From the NCBI GenBank assembly GCA_016718265.1, contig JADKDZ010000003.1, forward strand, positions 144,001 to 208,000: DNA of 64,000 nt. Direction: 5' to 3'. How positions within the stretch are numbered: the first letter of the stretch is position 1; each line of letters starts with the position of its first letter. The DNA is from Uliginosibacterium sp. Its GTDB lineage: Bacteria > Pseudomonadota > Gammaproteobacteria > Burkholderiales > Rhodocyclaceae. Below, in pieces: positions 1 to 8,345 of the stretch. The notes beneath the pieces were generated by a model. The model was not told the origin of the DNA. It did not search any database and worked only from the letters and a program-made list of their open reading frames with translations. A program made the translations under genes and the position numbers.

Positions 1-655
1 TGCCACTGCTGCGGCTGGGGTCCCACACGATGTGGCGGATGCCGGGAATCGCGTCGAACAGCCGGTCAAGCGCTACGGCCCAGGGCAGAAACCCGGCCAC
101 CGAAAACGGGCTGACCCCGACGCCTTCGAGTCCGGTCGCCTGCTTCACATACGGCGCCGACCATTCCGTCGCCTTGATCGTGAAGACTGCAATCGTCAGT
201 ACGGCAAGGAATGCGATGACAGGGCTGGCGCTCAGGCCCAGCAGCAGCGCGCCGAGGAAGGCGAAATGCCAGTAATTCCAGATGTCGATGTAAAGCGTGT
301 TGGTCATGCGGGTGAAGACCATCAGCAAGTTCAAGCCGATGACCAGCACGATGGAAACCGGCGCGATCCAGCTGGCCCAGGTAATCGCCGCAAGCGGTGG
401 CCAACCGGCATCAATGACCGGGAAATGCAGACCGCGGGTCGTGACGATCGCGTCGACGGCAGGTTTGAGCATGCCGAGAAAGGCGTCGTAGACCAGAAAG
501 ATGCCGGCAAAACCAACGCCAAGCTTCAGCGCCAGCATCAGCGCCGGGCCGAGCTTGACGCGCGCAAACAGCGCAATGGCGAGGATGACGACGGGCAGCA
601 TGACGTAGGCTTTGAAGCTGAAAAACCAGGCCAGCGCGGTTTGCAGGAGTTCCAT
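1..655 (-). CDS. PTS EIIC permease, GatC-like (5' part only)
   Basis: This gene is cut by the left window edge; 218 codons are present, starting at ATG 655-653. The translation begins MELLQTALAWFF and is very hydrophobic. It tracks E. coli GatC closely: a GPALMLALKLGVGFAGI segment, a 'VIDAGWPPLAAITWAS' block (GatC has VVDVGWPGSSPMTWAS), then 'RMTNTLYIDIWNYWHF' (GatC RMTRVVNVDIWNIWH) and a 'IPGIRHI' block near the edge. GatC-type EIIC subunits carry polyols or sugars across the inner membrane in the PTS. The substrate cannot be told from sequence. The EIIA and EIIB partners would lie outside the window. No clear SD precedes the start. Confidence 0.85.
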   Translation of the reverse strand, partial: MELLQTALAWFFSFKAYVMLPVVILAIALFARVKLGPALMLALKLGVGFAGIFLVYDAFLGMLKPAVDAIVTTRGLHFPVIDAGWPPLAAITWASWIAPVSIVLVIGLNLLMVFTRMTNTLYIDIWNYWHFAFLGALLLGLSASPVIAFLAVLTIAVFTIKATEWSAPYVKQATGLEGVGVSPFSVAGFLPWAVALDRLFDAIPGIRHIVWDPSRSSG

Positions 656-894
656 GGGGTAGCGTGCTTTCGGTGCGACAAAGGGCAGAGCGGGGATTAT
701 GGCGGTGGCGCAACCGTGAGACACCGGCAATTGCGCCAATTTTTGATACTTCGATCTTTGGGAGGCGAACGGTGGCCGGCACCGGCTGCCGTTTGTCTTG
801 TTCTCAGCACGCGATGTGGGAGGCGCAACACGCTCAGGCTAGACTTTTACCTGTCGCTTTGGCGCCCGCCATTCAAAGCCTGGAGTTTTCCCCG

Positions 895-2247
895 ATGCCC
901 TTTTTGCGCAAGTGCCTGTTCCGCTCCCTGACGCTGTGTCTGCCCTTCGTATTTGTCGCCTGTGGCGGTGGCGGGGGCGGTTCGTCCGAGTCCTCCGCTG
1001 TCGGATCGTCGGGCGGCGGGGTGATCGCGTCGTCTTCCAGCTCGTCCAGCAGTTCTTCATCGAGCAGTTCATCAAGCTCGTCGGGTGGCAAGAGTTCGAG
1101 CTCTTCATCAAGTTCATCCAGCAGTTCGTCGAGCAGCTCCTCATCGAGCTCCTCTTCCAGTTCTTCAGGCGGGAAAAACGCGAGTTCATCTTCCAGTAGC
1201 TCCTCAAGCTCGTCGGGCGGCAAGAGTTCGAGTTCTTCATCCAGTTCATCGTCGAGCAGCTCATCCAGCAGCTCTTCGAGCTCATCGGGCGGGACGGGCA
1301 GCAGCTCCTCCAGCACGTCTTCTGGCGGGGCGCTCGCGCCATATACGTCCATGCCGAACGTGGCAGCCTGTATCGGCGGCAGTTTGCAAGACAGTGCGAA
1401 AACAGCCGTGTTGAACAAGCTGAACGAAGTGCGTGCGCGCCACGGGCTGCTACCGGTGAGCTATGACAGCAGCGATGACGGCGCTGCGGCCGAGGCCGCG
1501 CTCTACATGGTGGCCAACAAGGGCTTGACCCATACACCCGTCAGTACCGGGAAGTGCTATTCCGCGAATGCCGTCCGGCTGGCTGGGCGCAGCAACCTCT
1601 ATATGTCATATCGGTCGAGCGAAACGCGCAGCATGCCGAGCGAAGACTCCGTTGTGGGGTATCTGATCGACCGCAACGTGAGCAGCCTTGGCCATCGGCG
1701 CTGGATACTCAGCCCGTTCTTGGGCCAAGTCAGCTTCGGCCGTGTAGACGGCCCGGTCGACGGTGGTATGTACTCCATGGCCTCGGTTCTGCGGGTGATG
1801 GGTGGCGAGCGCAGTAATGTCAGCGCGATGACGACGGATTTTGTCGCCTATCCGCACGGCAACTATCCGAGCGCCGAGTTCTCCACCAGCGAATTCCTGT
1901 CGTTCTCGGCCATTGCGAGCAAGACCAGCGCGTCGGCCAACGGCTCCGGCCAAGTGAGTTATGCCGCCGCTGTGGTGACGGTCAAGAATGGCAGCGGCCA
2001 AAGCCTCACTGTGTCTGGCCAGACAGCCAACTACCAGGGTTATGGTCTGCCGAATAGCCTGCAATGGAAAGTGGCGGGCTTGCAAGCCAACACCGCCTAC
2101 ACCGTCACCATCAGCGGTGTGAGCGTGAACGGCGTGACGCGGCAGTTCCAGTATCCCTTCCGGCTGCAAGGGTTGCGGCAGTGCACGAAAAAGGCCACCC
2201 GAAGGTGGCCTTTGCTCACAGAGAGGTTGTGGATCAGCCGATCTTGA
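895..2247 (+). CDS. Serine-rich CAP-domain lipoprotein
   Basis: 450 residues. The N terminus is a basic and hydrophobic lipoprotein-like signal ending VFVACGGGG, with Cys as the probable lipidation site. Residues about 43-146 are almost pure serine with GGK breaks, a flexible linker like those in secreted enzymes of polysaccharide-degrading bacteria. Residues about 168-285 match the CAP/SCP-PR1 fold: a 'LNKLNEVRARHGL' helix, 'THTPV', and 'SLGHRRWILSP' with the conserved GHR. The C-terminal part resembles a beta-sandwich. The start at 895 is chosen because the signal peptide begins there; upstream in-frame sequence is not protein-like. The reading frame runs through a terminator hairpin and ends inside the next gene, so the last ~25 residues are suspect. 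Confidence 0.75.
   Translation: MPFLRKCLFRSLTLCLPFVFVACGGGGGGSSESSAVGSSGGGVIASSSSSSSSSSSSSSSSSSGGKSSSSSSSSSSSSSSSSSSSSSSSSSGGKNASSSSSSSSSSSGGKSSSSSSSSSSSSSSSSSSSSSGGTGSSSSSTSSGGALAPYTSMPNVAACIGGSLQDSAKTAVLNKLNEVRARHGLLPVSYDSSDDGAAAEAALYMVANKGLTHTPVSTGKCYSANAVRLAGRSNLYMSYRSSETRSMPSEDSVVGYLIDRNVSSLGHRRWILSPFLGQVSFGRVDGPVDGGMYSMASVLRVMGGERSNVSAMTTDFVAYPHGNYPSAEFSTSEFLSFSAIASKTSASANGSGQVSYAAAVVTVKNGSGQSLTVSGQTANYQGYGLPNSLQWKVAGLQANTAYTVTISGVSVNGVTRQFQYPFRLQGLRQCTKKATRRWPLLTERLWISRS
1021..1330 (+). repeat. Poly-serine coding repeat
   Basis: About 310 bases made of tcg/agc/tca/tct serine codons in irregular order, punctuated by glycine-glycine-lysine codons. The synonymous codons are mixed, so the protein repeat is older than any recent DNA slippage. 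It encodes the linker of the CAP-domain lipoprotein. It also creates long antisense frames rich in Glu/Leu, which are not genes. Confidence 0.85.
2191..2213 (-). terminator. Hairpin terminator after PPi-PFK
   Basis: A 9-bp perfect stem (aaggccacc / ggtggcctt) with a CGAA tetraloop, flanked by A/T runs on both sides, so it could work in both directions. It lies 21 bases past the phosphofructokinase stop on the minus strand. On the plus strand it falls inside the annotated end of the lipoprotein gene. Confidence 0.75.
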
Positions 2248-3943
2248 ATTCCAGGGTGCTGGCTTGGTCGTTCAGTGCGACCGAGATCGGGATCTGACGT
2301 GCAGCGGTGCCCCACAGCTGACGCGGGCCGGGCGAGGCGAACAGGTCGTCGGCAGCCCAGGCTTCGCGGCGGCTTTCGAAGTACTTCATCGCCGGGGAGT
2401 CGAGCTTGACCAGGGCCTTCTCGATCACGAACTCGTCCTTGCCGTGGCGACGCTCGACGTTGAGCAAGCCGGGCAGCGGCACGGCCAGCGGCTCGCCGCC
2501 GGTCGTGAGGCCGTTAATGCTGGCCATGTAGCCGGTCTTGCCTTCGAGGATCAGTGCGCCGGCGGTGAGGCCGAGGTTGTAGCAGTAGGCAGCATCGAAC
2601 AGGGTCGGTGCGCCGCAACGGCCTTCATAGCCCAGGAAGTGGTTCTGGGTGTTGAACGGCACTTCGGCGTCGAGTTGCTTGATGCGGTCGCGGGTCATGT
2701 CGATGAGCAGTTGCTCGGTCGGGATCAGCGACACTTGCAGGTTGCCGTGCGAGTCGCGATCTGCCAGCAGCATCTTGACGACGTAGGCCGGCAGTGAGCC
2801 AAGCAGGCGACCGTTGTCGGCCGAGAGCTTGCTCTGGATGAAGGCGGCACGGCCGGCTTCCGGCTGGGCGGCAAACTCGGTGGCGTGGTGGGCCAGCGCA
2901 TCGTTCAGCTCGGCGATCAGGGCGTTCATCTCGGGGATGAACTCGATCAGGCCTTCCGGCACCAGTACGACGCCGTGCTTGATCGCCTTGTTGCGATAGC
3001 GGGCGATGACGGTCTTGGCGATCTGGTCGACGATGGTCGCCAGCGAGATCTTCTTCTCGGCGATTTCTTCGGAGATCAGGGTGAAGGCCGGCTTGGTCTG
3101 CAGCGCAACTTCAATCGTGACGTGCGAGGCGGAACGGCCCATCAGCTTGATGAAGTGCCAGTACTTCAGCGACGAGGCGGTGTCTTGCAGGATGTTGCCG
3201 ACCATTTCCGCATAGATGCGGGTGGCGGTGTCAAAGCCGAAGGAGATCGGCAGGAGGCCGCGGATCTGCAGGTCGCCGTCGATGGTCTTCGGTGCGCCGA
3301 TCACTTGCACGCCCGAGCCGTCAGCCTTGACGCCGGTGTACAGGAACTCGGCGAGGATGGCGGCGTTGGTGTTGGAGTCGTCGCCACCCACGATCACGAT
3401 CGCGTCGAGGTTGTTGTCGACACAGGTCTTCTTGACCATTTCGAACTGCTCGGGGGTCTTGATCTTGGTGCGATCAGAGCCAAGGAAGTCGAAACCGCCG
3501 GTGTTCAGAATGCTCTTCACGTCCGCTTCGGTCACTTCGAATAGCTTGCCTTTGAGCAGACCAGCCGGGCCGCCGCGTACGCCAAAAACGGTGTTCTTGT
3601 CGCCGAGCATGCGCTTGATGCCGCACAGCACGTTGTGGCCGCCCGCTGCAGGGCCGCCCGAGAACAGCACCGCGACGCGCTTGCCGCTGACAGCGGCAGT
3701 CGACGCGCCACCGGCCTTGAGCACGGTGTTGGCGGAAGCCTTGACGGTATTCGGGAAGTTCTTTTCAACCGTGGCGGCGTCTTTGGTGCCCAGCACCTTG
3801 TCCGTATTCACGAACGCGACAGGCGTGGGTTTGTCGGCGCTGCCGAAGGCTTTGCAGACGGGCAGGGGCAGTTTGCGAACTTCGTTTTCGAAGATCGACC
3901 GGTGCGACTCGGTCTGGATCAGCAGATCGTTAAGCGTACTCAT
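2234..3943 (-). CDS. pfp: Pyrophosphate-dependent 6-phosphofructokinase
   Basis: 569 residues, the length of the long PPi-dependent PFK class found in plants and spirochaetes rather than the ~320-residue ATP enzymes. It interconverts fructose 6-phosphate and fructose 1,6-bisphosphate with pyrophosphate, reversibly, in glycolysis and gluconeogenesis. Visible motifs are SGGPAAGGHN (95-104), GGDDSN (186-191; the second Asp marks PPi use where ATP enzymes have Gly) and PKTIDGD (218-224). The start MSTLNDLL at 3943 has an AAGGAAT SD about 10 bases upstream; a longer in-frame extension to 4009 has no support. The next gene upstream is the large P-loop protein, separated by a terminator. Confidence 0.92.
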   Translation of the reverse strand: MSTLNDLLIQTESHRSIFENEVRKLPLPVCKAFGSADKPTPVAFVNTDKVLGTKDAATVEKNFPNTVKASANTVLKAGGASTAAVSGKRVAVLFSGGPAAGGHNVLCGIKRMLGDKNTVFGVRGGPAGLLKGKLFEVTEADVKSILNTGGFDFLGSDRTKIKTPEQFEMVKKTCVDNNLDAIVIVGGDDSNTNAAILAEFLYTGVKADGSGVQVIGAPKTIDGDLQIRGLLPISFGFDTATRIYAEMVGNILQDTASSLKYWHFIKLMGRSASHVTIEVALQTKPAFTLISEEIAEKKISLATIVDQIAKTVIARYRNKAIKHGVVLVPEGLIEFIPEMNALIAELNDALAHHATEFAAQPEAGRAAFIQSKLSADNGRLLGSLPAYVVKMLLADRDSHGNLQVSLIPTEQLLIDMTRDRIKQLDAEVPFNTQNHFLGYEGRCGAPTLFDAAYCYNLGLTAGALILEGKTGYMASINGLTTGGEPLAVPLPGLLNVERRHGKDEFVIEKALVKLDSPAMKYFESRREAWAADDLFASPGPRQLWGTAARQIPISVALNDQASTLEFKIG

Positions 3944-4138
3944 GGGTGTTGATTCCTTGATTGGAATGAAAATCTGAAAATGGGTGAAACCTTGCCGAGT
4001 GGCCCACACGCGCAGGATAGACGACGCCTCGCAGTGATTTGATCATCGGACTTAAGCCTCGGAATTATACCGGACAAAGCAGCGTCGTCTTGGCTTGGTG
4101 CCTGCACCGAATCGGTACGCGTTTGTGAGCCGGAAAGC

Positions 4139-4169
4139 AAAACGGCATCCCGTGCTGGAATGCCGTTTT
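4139..4169 (-). terminator. Hairpin terminator after DUF4914-like gene
   Basis: A stem of aaaacggcat against atgccgtttt with a short loop, starting 17 bases after the minus-strand stop at 4186 and ending in a T run on that strand. It separates the P-loop gene from the phosphofructokinase gene. Confidence 0.8.
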
Positions 4170-4185
4170 GTCAGATGCTGCGCGT

Positions 4186-6138
4186 TCAGTCCTTGAAGAT
4201 CTGATGCGGGATCAGCTTCCAGTAGTCTTCCTGCGTGGCGTCGTTCATGCAGGCCTCAATGATCTTGCGGCCCAGCGGGTCAAGGTCGGGCGTGAGGAAG
4301 GGTTCCAGCTCACGCTTGAAGAACTCGCGCCATTGGCGCGCGCCTTCGTCGTACACGGCTTGACCGCCTTCGCGCTGACTTTGTACATGCAGGAAGACCG
4401 GCGGGATCAGGCCACCTTCGACCCGGATCTGCTTCGGCACGTACCCCAGCAGCGGGCACGCGGTTTCTTCGAGCTGCTCGCGGAGGAAGCGGGCGCTGCC
4501 ACGGCGAGCCAGGTACTCACGCGCGACCCACTCGGCCATGAAGCCGACATGCCACGCGCCAATGTACTGGTTCGGGATCAGCACATGACGGGTGTCGGTG
4601 TTTTGCAGGATCTGACGCAGCAGCAGATTGGCCTGGTCGACACGACGCCCGGTACAGAACGCCCAGTAAGAGCCGACGCCCTCGGTCTGCATGCCCTTCG
4701 AATCCTGAATCGACGGGTTGGCATGGCCCCGTGGTGCCACCAGACGCCACAGCCAGGCCAGGGCAGGAGACAGGATGTGCAGCAGGCCGACAATCCCGTA
4801 CTGCGGGCTGTCCTTGTGCGTGGGCGGGCAACGCAAGCCGAAGGAGCGGATGTTGACCGAGACGGGGCCTTCCTGCACGTCATGAATCATGTCGCGCGGA
4901 ATGATCAGGCGGGGGTTCGGGCAGGGCTTGCCCGGCGCGTCTTCGATGTGCTCCCAGATCAGGCACTGTCCGCCCGGAACGATGTAGTGGTTCAGGAAAA
5001 TCAGCGGGCGATCCGGGTGCATGACGAGGCGCTCAAGGTGCGGATCGGTGCCGTAGCCCTTGATGTGATCGACACGCACGAACCAGCCGGCTTCGGCATC
5101 CTTGATTGCCAGCTTGGTCTGACCTTCGTTGTAGTGCGGGTGCGCACAGGCCATGTCATCGGCCATGGGCTGCAGGTGGCAGGCTTCGGGCAGCACCAGC
5201 GTGCGTTCTTCGCCGGTGACGACGTTCTTGCCCAGCAGCAGGCGACCGTCTTCCATGCGGTGGATGTGCTCGGTCATCTCGCTCTTGCCACCGCCAGACG
5301 CACCCTCGTGCATGATCACGATCTGGTTCTCGTACGGAGTGACGACACCGACCGCTGCGCAGTGATTGGTCGTCCAGCCTTCACGCTCGCCAATATCGAG
5401 CAGCAGGGAATACACGCCCTTCTTGGCCGAAGGCCCGGGGTACATGTTGTAGGCGAAGATTTCCTGGTGCGTTGCCGAGCGCGCATGCACCACGACTTGC
5501 CTGCCTTCGAAATGGGTATGGCGGAAAGGCGGAGCAATGAACATCGCGCCACCGGAGAGCTTGAAACTCGCCGGGATCTTGCTGTTCGGGATCATGCCCT
5601 GCAGGTCGGCCAGTGCGCCGGCAAAGAAGCCAGCCGTCTTTGGGACAATGGCAACGCAGCCATACCCCAGTTCGTCCGGTCCCGCATAGAACGGTACGAC
5701 GATGAGTTCCTGGGTCTTGAGCCAGTCCAGCGTCTTTTGACGCATGGAGTCGAATTTCTCACCGAAGCGTTGCTGGTAGGTTGGCTTGTCGGTCGGCAGG
5801 GAGTCGCCGATGACCATCGCGTCAGGGTCGCGACGACGCATTTTTGGATCAATAAAATTGATCGCAATCCCGTTTCTTGCCTTGGTTACGACGGCTTCTG
5901 CAACATAGCCTTTGCCCGCCACATCAAAGCCAACTTCGAACTCGCCTTTGTCCTCACGGTTCGAATGACGCCAATCGGTTGCGCCTGGCTCGCGACCAAG
6001 TGCCCAGTTGAGAAGATCTTCGCGACACTCGGCAACGTGAATCGCCGGCGCCGCACTTAGTACTTCGATGACATGGGCAGGTAAACCAAGTTTGGCCCAG
6101 TCGTTCTTGAAATTGATGGTTTTGCTTGCTTGATCCAT
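4186..6138 (-). CDS. Large P-loop protein, PEP carboxykinase-like (DUF4914-type)
   Basis: 650 residues, no signal peptide or membrane segment. The key motif is HEGASGGGKSEM at 277-288, a glycine-rich nucleotide-binding loop of the kind found in PEP carboxykinases, in the middle of the protein as in that family. Other conserved-looking blocks are 'MFIAPPFRHTHFEGR' (~199-213) and 'YWAFCTGRRVDQANLLL' in the C-terminal half. I place it, from memory and with moderate confidence, in the uncharacterised DUF4914 family. It lacks other recognisable PEPCK active-site strings, so substrate and reaction are unknown. It neighbours a PPi-dependent glycolytic enzyme, which would suit a role in central carbon or phosphate metabolism, but that is inference. 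No strong SD precedes ATG 6138. Confidence 0.65.
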   Translation of the reverse strand: MDQASKTINFKNDWAKLGLPAHVIEVLSAAPAIHVAECREDLLNWALGREPGATDWRHSNREDKGEFEVGFDVAGKGYVAEAVVTKARNGIAINFIDPKMRRRDPDAMVIGDSLPTDKPTYQQRFGEKFDSMRQKTLDWLKTQELIVVPFYAGPDELGYGCVAIVPKTAGFFAGALADLQGMIPNSKIPASFKLSGGAMFIAPPFRHTHFEGRQVVVHARSATHQEIFAYNMYPGPSAKKGVYSLLLDIGEREGWTTNHCAAVGVVTPYENQIVIMHEGASGGGKSEMTEHIHRMEDGRLLLGKNVVTGEERTLVLPEACHLQPMADDMACAHPHYNEGQTKLAIKDAEAGWFVRVDHIKGYGTDPHLERLVMHPDRPLIFLNHYIVPGGQCLIWEHIEDAPGKPCPNPRLIIPRDMIHDVQEGPVSVNIRSFGLRCPPTHKDSPQYGIVGLLHILSPALAWLWRLVAPRGHANPSIQDSKGMQTEGVGSYWAFCTGRRVDQANLLLRQILQNTDTRHVLIPNQYIGAWHVGFMAEWVAREYLARRGSARFLREQLEETACPLLGYVPKQIRVEGGLIPPVFLHVQSQREGGQAVYDEGARQWREFFKRELEPFLTPDLDPLGRKIIEACMNDATQEDYWKLIPHQIFKD

Positions 6139-6590
6139 GGTAGGGGAAGGGCTCGGGCCCGGCTATTCAAAAAACAGGAGCAGCAGCCAGTGGTTGCTGG
6201 TGCGTCGACAACGCCAAATCAAAAGGCTGTCGACAAAGGCGTAAGGATACAAGGAGTTGATCAGCTTTGCTTGATACGGCTTAAGAACTGATCACACCAC
6301 GGGATGAAGCGAGCAAGAACTGTGCTAGCGCCAGATCGGATGGCCTTGTTGGCAGAGTGACGGCGTGTCCGCAGCGCAGTGCCGGGGCGAGACGGGCGGA
6401 TCGGCAGGCTGAGGGGTAACGCCCGAGCTGTGTTTCCCCTCTGGCATGTTTGCCTTATGACGCGCTTAGGTTCGGTCTACGACAAGAAAAGGGGCGCTTG
6501 CCGTGAGTCAAAGCCTAGGGGGAGTAGTCGAGTTCTAGAAGCAAAACGCGCCGGATGGCGCGTTTTGCAGTGCTCATTCATGGCGTCCGG
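6139..6590. other. Intergenic stretch without a gene
   Basis: About 450 bases between the start of the P-loop gene and the end of erpA. Apart from the erpA terminator at 6541-6568 I see no gene. A possible 71-codon frame (6379-6594, plus) lacks an SD, has biased composition and runs through the terminator. Two TGTCGAC palindromes lie upstream of the P-loop gene and may be chance. Confidence 0.6.
6541..6568 (-). terminator. Terminator of erpA
   Basis: A near-perfect stem (gcaaaacgcgcc / ggcgcgttttgc) with a 4-base loop, 22 bases beyond the erpA stop. The minus-strand side ends in TTTT. Confidence 0.85.
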
Positions 6591-6941
6591 CTAGACGGCG
6601 AATGAAGAACCACAACCGCAAGTGGTGACAGCGTTCGGATTGCGGATGACGAATTGAGATCCTTCAAGTCCGTCGGTGTAGTCAATTTCCGCGCCAACCA
6701 GATACTGGTAGCTCATCGGATCAATGAGGAGCGTGACACCATTCTTCTGGAGTTGTGTGTCTTCGTCGTTTACCGCGTCGTCAAAGGTGAATCCGTACTG
6801 GAAGCCTGAGCAGCCTCCTCCGGAAACAAACACGCGCAGCTTGAGCTCCGGGTTGCCCTCTTCTTCGATCAGTTCTTTGACTTTGTTCGCCGCACTCTCG
6901 GTAAAGACTAGGGGGGAGGGCATTTCATCTATTGCGCTCAT
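6591..6941 (-). CDS. erpA: Iron-sulfur cluster insertion protein ErpA
   Basis: 116 residues, the normal length for A-type carriers. The three cluster-binding cysteines are in place: C44 in GGGCSGFQY and C108/C110 in TTCGCGSSF. ErpA receives [Fe-S] clusters from the Isc scaffold and delivers them to targets such as isoprenoid-synthesis enzymes. The SD GGAGAA lies 7 bases before ATG 6941, and a strong sigma-70 promoter lies just upstream. The gene is monocistronic, between a promoter and its own terminator. Confidence 0.95.
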   Translation of the reverse strand: MSAIDEMPSPLVFTESAANKVKELIEEEGNPELKLRVFVSGGGCSGFQYGFTFDDAVNDEDTQLQKNGVTLLIDPMSYQYLVGAEIDYTDGLEGSQFVIRNPNAVTTCGCGSSFAV

Positions 6942-6967
6942 GATTCGTTCTCCGTCGGGGGGATTTG

Positions 6968-6996
6968 ATTATTGGCGCAGAGGGGCAATACGTCAA
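6968..6996 (-). promoter_or_regulatory. Sigma-70 promoter of erpA
   Basis: Reading the minus strand: TTGACG, 17 bases, AATAAT, about 27 bases before the erpA start. The boxes and spacing are close to consensus. Confidence 0.75.
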
Positions 6997-7056
6997 TCTA
7001 CACCGCCGCAGCCATCTTGGCACGTGACGACCGCAAAGCTCGGTACTTCAATAGAA

Positions 7057-7078
7057 AACGCCCCGCAAGCGGGGCGCA
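7057..7078 (-). terminator. Terminator of the rpsP operon
   Basis: A GC-rich stem (gccccgc / gcggggc) with an AA loop, followed by TTTT on the minus strand, about 25 bases after the rplS stop. Confidence 0.85.
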
Positions 7079-7101
7079 ACTTACGATTACATCTGCACGA
7101 T

Positions 7102-7470
7102 TCAGGCCTTGGCCTTGTACGACAGCTTTTCCTTGATTCGAGCGGACTTGCCCGAGCGGTCGCGCAGGTAGTAAAGCTTGGCGCGACGTACGTCGCCACG
7201 GCGCTTCACCTCGATGCTGGCCACCAGGGGCGAATAGGTCTGGAACGTGCGTTCCACGCCTTCGCCGGAAGAAATCTTGCGAACGATAAAGGCAGAGTTC
7301 AGGCCGCGGTTACGTTTGGCGATCACAACGCCTTCGTACGCTTGCAGACGCTCGCGGTTACCTTCCTTGACTTTCACCTGCACGACTACGGTGTCGCCGG
7401 GTGCAAATTCAGGAATGGTTTTGCCCAGACGAGCGATTTCTTCTTGCTCAAGTTGTTGAATCAGATTCAT
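7102..7470 (-). CDS. rplS: 50S ribosomal protein L19
   Basis: 122 residues from MNLIQQLEQEEI, a typical L19 N terminus. 'PEFAPGDTVVVQVKV' and 'RRAKLYYLRDRSGKSARIKE' are family hallmarks. L19 sits at the 30S-50S interface. The start at 7470 has a GGAGA SD 7 bases upstream; an eight-codon upstream extension (MFDDMEIR) has none. It is the last gene of the rpsP-rimM-trmD-rplS operon, 92 bases after trmD, and is followed by a strong terminator. Confidence 0.97.
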   Translation of the reverse strand: MNLIQQLEQEEIARLGKTIPEFAPGDTVVVQVKVKEGNRERLQAYEGVVIAKRNRGLNSAFIVRKISSGEGVERTFQTYSPLVASIEVKRRGDVRRAKLYYLRDRSGKSARIKEKLSYKAKA

Positions 7471-7562
7471 GCGTATCTCCATATCATCAAACAAGGCCTG
7501 TTGATCAGGCCGTTCACGCAGAGCAGGTCGCCACCTGATACGTGCCTTCGTTATTCCCCGGA

Positions 7563-8345
7563 TTAAGCTCCGGGGGCATTTTCCTGCTTGAACTGCTCAA
7601 GCAGCAAATTCTCTTCACGGCTCAATGTCCGCCGTGCCAACAATTCCGGACGTCTCAACCACGTTTGCCCGAGCGACTGCTTGAGTCGCCATCGCCGGAT
7701 GTCCGCGTGGTTGCCCGACAACAGTACGGACGGTACTGCATTGCCGGCCAGGTCCTCAGGCCGCGTGTAATGCGGGCAATCGAGGAGCCCCGTCGCAAAA
7801 GAATCTTCAGCGGCGGAGTCCGAATCGTTCAAGGCGCCGGGCAGCAGCCTGATGATGGCATCCATCAAGAGCATCGCCGGCAACTCTCCGCCCGAGACTA
7901 CAAAATCACCTATTGAGACTTCTTCGTCCACTTCAGCGTCAATCAGGCGCTGATCAATACCTTCATACCTGCCGCACAGCAAGATCAGAGCAGGCTCCTC
8001 CGCAAGGCGCACAACACCCGCGTGATCAAGTGGCGGGCCTTGCGGCGACAGGTAGACAACCTTGCCGCACTGGCCCGTTGCATGCCGCTGTGCGTGCCGC
8101 GCATTTGCGATCGCCTGCGAGAGCGGTTCCGCCAGCATGACCATTCCGGGCCCGCCTCCGTACGGCCTGTCGTCTACCGTACGGTGCAGGTCATGTGTGA
8201 AGTCCCGCGGGTTCCAGCACGTCAGTTGCCACAAATCCCGCGCCGCAGCCCGACGCGAAATGCCAAAATCGCTGAGTGCCGAGAACATCTCTGGAAAGAG
8301 CGTGACGACGTCAAAATGGCGGCGTCCAGATGGTAACGACGTCAC
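7563..8345 (-). CDS. trmD: tRNA (guanine-N1)-methyltransferase
   Basis: 260 residues. It methylates G37 of tRNAs from SAM, which prevents frameshifting. Hallmarks are FDVVTLFPEMF near the N terminus, 'DDRPYGGGPGMVM', 'YLSPQGPPLDH', 'LLCGRYEGIDQR' and 'SIGDFVVSGGELPAM', which form the trefoil knot of the SPOUT fold. No ATG fits the start. The GTG at 8345 overlaps the rimM stop (GTGA) and is my choice; a TTG one codon earlier is the alternative. Confidence 0.95.
   Translation of the reverse strand: MTSLPSGRRHFDVVTLFPEMFSALSDFGISRRAAARDLWQLTCWNPRDFTHDLHRTVDDRPYGGGPGMVMLAEPLSQAIANARHAQRHATGQCGKVVYLSPQGPPLDHAGVVRLAEEPALILLCGRYEGIDQRLIDAEVDEEVSIGDFVVSGGELPAMLLMDAIIRLLPGALNDSDSAAEDSFATGLLDCPHYTRPEDLAGNAVPSVLLSGNHADIRRWRLKQSLGQTWLRRPELLARRTLSREENLLLEQFKQENAPGA

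Noticed and set aside
1021..1330. Possible CRISPR-like or tandem DNA repeat
   Set aside because: There are no regular repeat and spacer units; it is a coding serine repeat with mixed codons.
4168..6060. 630-codon plus-strand frame opposite the P-loop gene
   Set aside because: It mirrors a real gene on the minus strand, has no SD and no recognisable motif. High GC creates long antisense frames.
6150..6540. tRNA or other RNA gene in the erpA upstream gap
   Set aside because: No T-loop GTTCGA-type block or cloverleaf pairing seen. I found no tRNA or rRNA gene anywhere in the window by eye.
6379..6594. 71-codon plus-strand ORF upstream of erpA
   Set aside because: It passes through the erpA terminator and has no SD or family.
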